Shown piece by piece: positions 59,190-64,000 of a DNA stretch of 64,000 bases. Positions within the stretch are counted from its first letter, which is position 1, and each line of letters begins with the position of its first letter. The notes below the pieces were generated by a model. That model worked only from the letters and a program-made list of their open reading frames with translations, was not told where the DNA came from and did no database searches. The position numbers and the translations under genes were made by a program. This DNA is from Tenrec ecaudatus (taxonomy: Eukaryota; Chordata; Mammalia; Afrosoricida; Tenrecidae): positions 126,137,475 through 126,201,474 of the forward strand of contig NC_134543.1 in the NCBI RefSeq assembly GCF_050624435.1, in the 5' to 3' direction.

Positions 59190-59250
59190 TGTTTGTGTTG
59201 CCAGTGTCCTAGCATAAAGCCAGGTACATAATAAATATGCAATAAATGAT
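59190..59250 (+). repeat. L2-like 3' end
   Basis: 'agcataaagccaggtacata' then 'ataaatatgcaataaatgat'. Confidence 0.55.
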
Positions 59251-59628
59251 CATGGCAGTACATTGAGAGCCACTCAATGGTTGGTACATGAAAACTGTCA
59301 GGTGAGTGAATTTCAACTCTGTGTTGAAATGAAGAGAACCCGATAAGTGGTATAATCTTAGAAAAATTGTCCTGGAAGCAGTAGGAAGGAGAGATTGGAT
59401 GGGGCAAGGCTGGAAACAGGGAGATGATTAAGAATCTTATCATGACTGCTCAAGTGAGACCTGATAAAGGCCTATAGGAATGCTGCTGCTGTCACCGTAA
59501 ATTGAAGAGGATGGAAGAGGGCATCGCAACATTTAGGTGCTGAAGGCTTCCGAACTTGGTGACTAGTTGTGCAGGATTAGAGGAAGAGAGAAATCTAGGT
59601 TAAACCAGGTTTCATTTTATAATGTGTT

Positions 59629-59800
59629 GGGTAAGCTTTGGGCTTCTAACTGCAAGGTCTCTAGTTTAAAACCACCAGTCTCTTGGCAGAAGGACACCGA
59701 GGCCTTCTGTTCCTGTAAGATTTATAGCCTTGGAAACACTCTAGAGAGTCACTATGAGTTGGAACCAACTTAATGTCAGTGCAGTTGGGGTTTATACCAA
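59629..59800 (+). mobile_element. AfroSINE, sense
   Basis: 'gggcttctaactgcaaggtc' then 'gagagtcactatgagttgga'. Confidence 0.72.
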
Positions 59801-59963
59801 GATCAGAAGAAAGACCTCTAGATCTATTTCTATAATACCCTTAAAAAAAAAAAAGCTACTTTAAAAAAGTAGCACAGTTCTATGGTGACATATATGGGAC
59901 TGGCATGAGTCCAAATCGGCAGCAACTGGTACATATTCACATGAATGAAGAATATTTTCTTTT

Positions 59964-60187
59964 TTTAAAAAAAAAAACATTTTATCAGGGCTCATATAAC
60001 TCTTATCACAATCCATACATACATCAATTGTATAAAGCACATCTGTACATTCATTGCCCTCATCACTTTCAAAGCATTTGCTGTCTACTTAAGCCCTTTG
60101 CATCAGATCCTCATTTTTCCCCCTCTTTCCCCGCTCCCCCCTCCCTCATGAGCCCTTGGTAATTTATAAATTATTATTTTGTCATAT
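59964..60187 (-). mobile_element. HAL1-like 3' end, antisense, 17-bp TSD
   Basis: It is flanked by gaagaatattttctttt (59947-59963) and gaagaacattttctttt (60188-60204), one mismatch. Inside: poly-T/A, 'cattttatcagggctcatat'. Confidence 0.92.
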
Positions 60188-60204
60188 GAAGAACATTTTC
60201 TTTT

Positions 60205-60659
60205 AAGGTCAGTAACATGATACAGTGATAAAGCATATAGCATATAGCAGCAAAGGAAAGATGATCCGTAGTATCTATCTGATCATTACTCTGTGCTTTT
60301 TATGTGAATGTTTAAAAACATATAATTTATTTAATCTGTTTTGTTCTAAAGACAAACAGTATTTGAGAAAAGAATATTGCTGATTATGCGGTATTTCTTG
60401 CTAATGATCTAACCTTGATACATTAAGGGATGATGCCAAAGAATTCTCAGAATTGATGCTTTCAGATGCGTCAGAATTGCCATTGGAAAGTGAAATCTGA
60501 AATTGGCACAGCCCCTAACTCCAACGGAGCCCCTAACCTCAAATTCCGAGCTATTGGTCCCAAGATAACAGTTCAAAGACGTCACAATATAGTGCCCTAA
60601 TTAAGAGCAATTTTCTTTTAGGTCTCACTATTTAAAATTGTACTGAAACTTGCTATTAT
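60205..60659. other. Intron 11 stretch, nothing recognised
   Basis: No repeat or exon signal was identified. Confidence 0.35.
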
Positions 60660-60672
60660 GAAATCAAGACCA

Positions 60673-60745
60673 CAGGGCTGCTCCACCACTCCCTTTCCAG
60701 GTCTAGTAGTTCAATAAATATCTGTTCTGGAAAAAGAAAAAAAAA
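60673..60745 (+). pseudogene. Tiny 3'-end retrocopy of unknown mRNA
   Basis: About 56 bases ending 'ttcaataaatatctgttctgg' are followed by an A-rich tail. gaaatcaagacca (60660-60672) and gaaattaagacca (60746-60758) flank it, one mismatch. AATAAA, A-tail and target duplication together indicate a 5'-truncated retrocopy. The source gene was not recognised. Confidence 0.65.
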
Positions 60746-61044
60746 GAAATTAAGACCAAAAATAATTATGGTGAATTATTGGTTTCCAGTTAGGCATTCA
60801 AGTGTCAAGCCAGAAAAAACTATGAGGTTAATTTTGGAGAAAATACACTTGCTCGGGTTGTTTTGAGCATGTGAAGATTCCACTTTAAGCTTCTAAAAGG
60901 TGTGAAAAATGACAGAGGAGTTTCACTTGTGAGTAGGTTGGCCCTGGGAGTCTAACGCTGCGTGGCTGCAACCAAATCTTCTTCCGTAAATGGCTAAGCT
61001 ACATACCCTAAAAAACTACATATCTCTCATCCTTTTTTCTTCTT

Positions 61045-62525
61045 CCTTTTTAAAAATCATTTTATTGAGAGCTCTTACAATGCTTATTACAATCCACACA
61101 TCAATTGTATCAGGCATGTTTGTACATATGTTGTTATTCTTTTCTAGATAGTTACTTTCTATTGAGCCCTTGGGATCAGCTCCTCTTTCCTCTTCCCTTC
61201 TCCCCCCCACCCCCCCGACACCCTTGTGACCCCTTGGTAGATTCTAAATTATTATTTCCATGTCTCACACAGACCACTGTCTCCCTTCCCCCATGGTTTC
61301 TATTGTTCTGGTTGTGTGTCCATCAGTTCCCCCTTCTTCCCCTCCCCCCCTTCACCCTTCCCATTTGGTATCCCTTTTCCCATTCCTGCTCCTGGATTGC
61401 GTGTGCCCTAAGCTTTTATCTCTTATCTACGCCTGTGTACACGCTCCAGTCTAGTCCGAAGTGAGAGGCATCACTGGGGTCATGGTGGTGGGGGTGAGGA
61501 AGCCTCAAAGAACCAGAGGAATAGTGTGTGTTTCATTGGTATTTTACTGCACCCTGTTACCCCTCTGTGGGGGATGTTCCATTGTCTACAGATAGGCTTT
61601 GGGTCTTTACTCCAATTCCCTTCATTCTTAACCGTATGATTTTGATTGTTTGTCTTCTGATGCCTGTTACCTGGTCCCTATGACACCTCATGCTCTCACA
61701 GGCTGGTGTGCTTCTTCCATGTGGGCTTGTTTCTCTGCTGGGTGGCTGCTTGTTTCACTTCAAGCCTTTAAGACCCCAGACGCTATATCTATAATAGCCG
61801 GGCACCATCTGCCTTCTTCACCACATTTGCTTATGTACCCATTTTGTCTCAGCAGTTGTGTTGGAAGGGTGAGCATCTCAGATTGCCAATTTTGTTAGAA
61901 CAATGCATTCTTATATTGAGGGAGGATATGAACAGAGGCTCAAAGTCCATCCACTACCTCAGTGTATTGCCATATAAATATATGTACCTAGGCCAACACT
62001 TCTATTTTTATGGATTAATGTATTTACATACAGACACCCCTATGCTCATGCCTCTATCCATAGTTTTGCTTCCTAGATCATTCCTTTGTTTCCTTTTACC
62101 TTCCTTCTGCCCCACCATCATGCTGACTCTACTTCTGCCTCCTAGTACTTCCTCTCAGCTAGACTGCAGTTGCACCTGTGCTCCCAGGATCCCTATATCC
62201 TCCTCGTTATTGTTTTTTATTCCCTAGTTGTTCTCCTGTCTATGGCGCTGTTTGCCCATTGCACCTTTCCCCTGCTCCCTTTCCCCACAATCCCCCCCTC
62301 AAAAAAACCCCACAACAACCACAGCACAAAACAACAACACCAAAAAAATATGTATGCTTCCTGTTCTGTCTGCTGACCTTTATGGCTATCTCCCCGCTGG
62401 TCCTGGGGGAATTCTGTGAACTGTCCTTCCTAGCCTGAAATCTATTTTGGGGGGATTTTTAGAGGATTTGTGGGTTGACTTTGCTGCCATCACTCATCTG
62501 TTGTGTTCCCTTCTTGGTTTGCCCT

Positions 62526-62573
<48 letters not shown>

Positions 62574-63130
62574 GGTTGGCTGGGGAGGAGGGTTCAGACT
62601 GCACTTCCTCCCTGCTCTGTGTCCCCAGTATTGTCCTCTGTAGCAGTATGCTCCAGCAAGGGGACAACATGTCGTGAGCTATTGTCAGCCCTACCGTCAT
62701 CTCTGTGTCTTAGCAGTTCCATGCTAGGACGTTGTCCTCCGTGCTTGGTGTATCATTATGGGGTCTGGACCTACTGTTCCTTTCTCTTTTTCCTTCTTGG
62801 TTTGCTTTCATGTGGATGTGATGTGCCGGCCCCACACCCCAACCTGTAGGTTTAGTGTTGTTCTCTGTCACGTGTACTTCTAGGGAGGTCGGAGGTCGGT
62901 TTGCCTTGGTTTGGGGCCACCCTGTAGCCTAATCTTTTCATGTCTTCCTCCTCATGGTTACATTGCCCTTGTGGTTTGGTGTGCCTCTCTTCTTTTGACC
63001 AAGAGCATCTGTGGCCTGTCTCTGTAGCACTGAGCTGAAACCTCTGGTGTTGATGCTAGAATTGGGTACTGGAACATGAGAGTCCAGCTCTCCTGCCTTG
63101 GGGCCAGCTGGCAAGGTCTTATCCATCCCT
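61045..63130 (-). mobile_element. Divergent HAL1-like copy, antisense, 2.1 kb
   Basis: It starts 'aaatcattttattgagagct'. The family blocks follow in order: 'cacaggctggtgtgcttctt' at 61697 and 'cttcaagcctttaagacccc' at 61758. Beyond about 62160 it continues with sequence only loosely like 19200-20100, including a (GT)n run. It probably represents an older subfamily. Confidence 0.72.
62527..62572. repeat. (GT)n microsatellite
   Basis: About 23 uninterrupted GT units inside the divergent HAL1-like copy. Confidence 0.97.
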
Positions 63131-63560
63131 AATCAAACATACAGTTGTCATCTGGTCAAAGTATCATATTCAGTTTGTTACCCTAATGTGAGAAAACTTT
63201 TATCTTCCTGAGGTGCTAATTACACTGAACACTGAATTGCTTTGAAGAAAAATGTAAATGTGGAATATTTATCAGAGAACACAGTTGCTGCATATGGTTC
63301 TTTGGATGTGTTGTACTTGTGGCCTCTTCATCAGACTTGTTTCCTTCTCTCTTTTGGAATATTACCACCTCCATCTCCTTGGAATTGATTTTCACCCAAC
63401 TAAATTTTAGAGCATGATTTTTTTTCATCCTATCAAGTTCTCCATATTTGAAATCAAGAAAACCTACAGTACATCTATATCCTTTTTAGTTATTTCTTGA
63501 CTGCTTACTTTAGCTGTTCTTCTGGAGACAGGTATAAGGTTAATCAATTGCCTGATGATT
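63131..63560. other. Intron 11 stretch, nothing recognised
   Basis: No recognised feature. Confidence 0.3.
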
Positions 63561-63564
63561 TGTT

Positions 63565-63770
63565 AAGGAGCCATAGTGGTCCAGTGGGTTAAGCATTGGG
63601 CTGTAACCACTAGATTAGGTTTAGACCTACCAGCAGATCTGCAGGAGATAGGTAAGACTGGCTGCTCCTGTAAAAGATGTACAATTTCAGTAATCCTATG
63701 GAACACCTCTACTCTATCCTGTATGGTTGCTATGCGTCGGAATCAATTCAGTAGCAGTGTCTGGGAGATT
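63565..63770 (+). mobile_element. AfroSINE, sense, near full length
   Basis: 'agtggtccagtgggttaagc' then 'ctatcctgtatggttgctatg' and 'cgtcggaatcaattcagtag'. Confidence 0.78.
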
Positions 63771-63795
63771 TGTTATGAAGAGTGTCATAGTTTAG

Positions 63796-63819
63796 GATAT
63801 ATATATATATATATATATA

Positions 63820-63884
<65 letters not shown>
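63796..63884. repeat. (AT)n microsatellite
   Basis: A long AT run interrupted once by 'aggat' at about 63819. Confidence 0.97.
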
Positions 63885-63890
<6 letters not shown>

Positions 63891-64000
63891 GCTTGCAGAG
63901 TTGATCAAAAGACCCACTGGGCTCTGAATCAGTAGTGGTTGCGAAAAGCTACTAACATTTGTTTTCTCTGATGGAAATGGCAAACGAAATGTTTTCTAGA

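Noticed and set aside
62475-62849. 124-codon frame with a Cys-Val repeat
   Set aside because: It is a translation of the (GT)n microsatellite.
63576-63983. Open frames with Tyr-Ile repeats
   Set aside because: They translate the (AT)n microsatellite and flanking AfroSINE.

Overview
The window is mammalian nuclear DNA. It carries the 5' eleven coding exons of TRIP4 (ASC-1, activating signal cointegrator 1) on the + strand. The rest is intron and upstream flank, packed with retrotransposons. Bacterial or viral gene organisation is absent: long uninterrupted ORFs are lacking, all coding exons are flanked by AG/GT splice sites, and the only CpG-rich stretch is the TRIP4 promoter. The host looks like an afrotherian, most likely a tenrec. 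That is inferred from AfroSINE-type tRNA-derived SINEs, RTE/BovB LINEs ending in the typical 3' motif, an abundant L1-derived family, and two hAT elements that look like the SPIN group (recalled as present in tenrec). The species itself cannot be proved from sequence alone.

Layout: 1-1730 is upstream flank with an L1-derived fragment and AfroSINEs. A CpG island covers about 1730-2170 and contains exon 1 with the start codon at 1903. Coding exons follow at 3313, 4348, 10642, 14220, 24636, 27873, 32062, 41371, 42774 and 44628. Joined, they give 528 codons in one frame: an N-terminal region with a Q6 run, a Cys-rich zinc finger in exons 4-5, a charged helical middle region in exons 6-8, and most of the ASCH domain in exons 9-11. 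The last roughly 55 residues (expected exons 12-13) are not found, so intron 11 runs from 44720 past the window end.

About thirty insertions belong to one L1-derived family whose 3' end reads (sense) cccccaataaaatgatt plus poly-A. The longest copy (17862-21117, minus strand) contains a broken L1 ORF1 followed by a long 3' region and no recognisable ORF2. That is the layout of a HAL1 (half-L1) element, so the family is called HAL1-like here. Several copies have clear target-site duplications. One carries an apparent 3' transduction (9601-9851), and another is a composite insertion (31236-31375).

Other mobile DNA: three BovB/RTE copies (33085, 51790, 55960), the last with a 5' inversion; two decayed mariner transposase relics in opposite orientation; a 451-bp and a 124-bp non-autonomous hAT element; ancient L1, L2-like and MIR fragments; and many AfroSINEs. 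Two processed retrocopies sit inside BovB copies: HSPE1 (stop lost, frame otherwise open) and RPL39 (start lost). A very small 3'-end retrocopy lies at 60673. No tRNA, rRNA, CRISPR or operon-type feature is present. Repeat family names are from recognition, not a database search.
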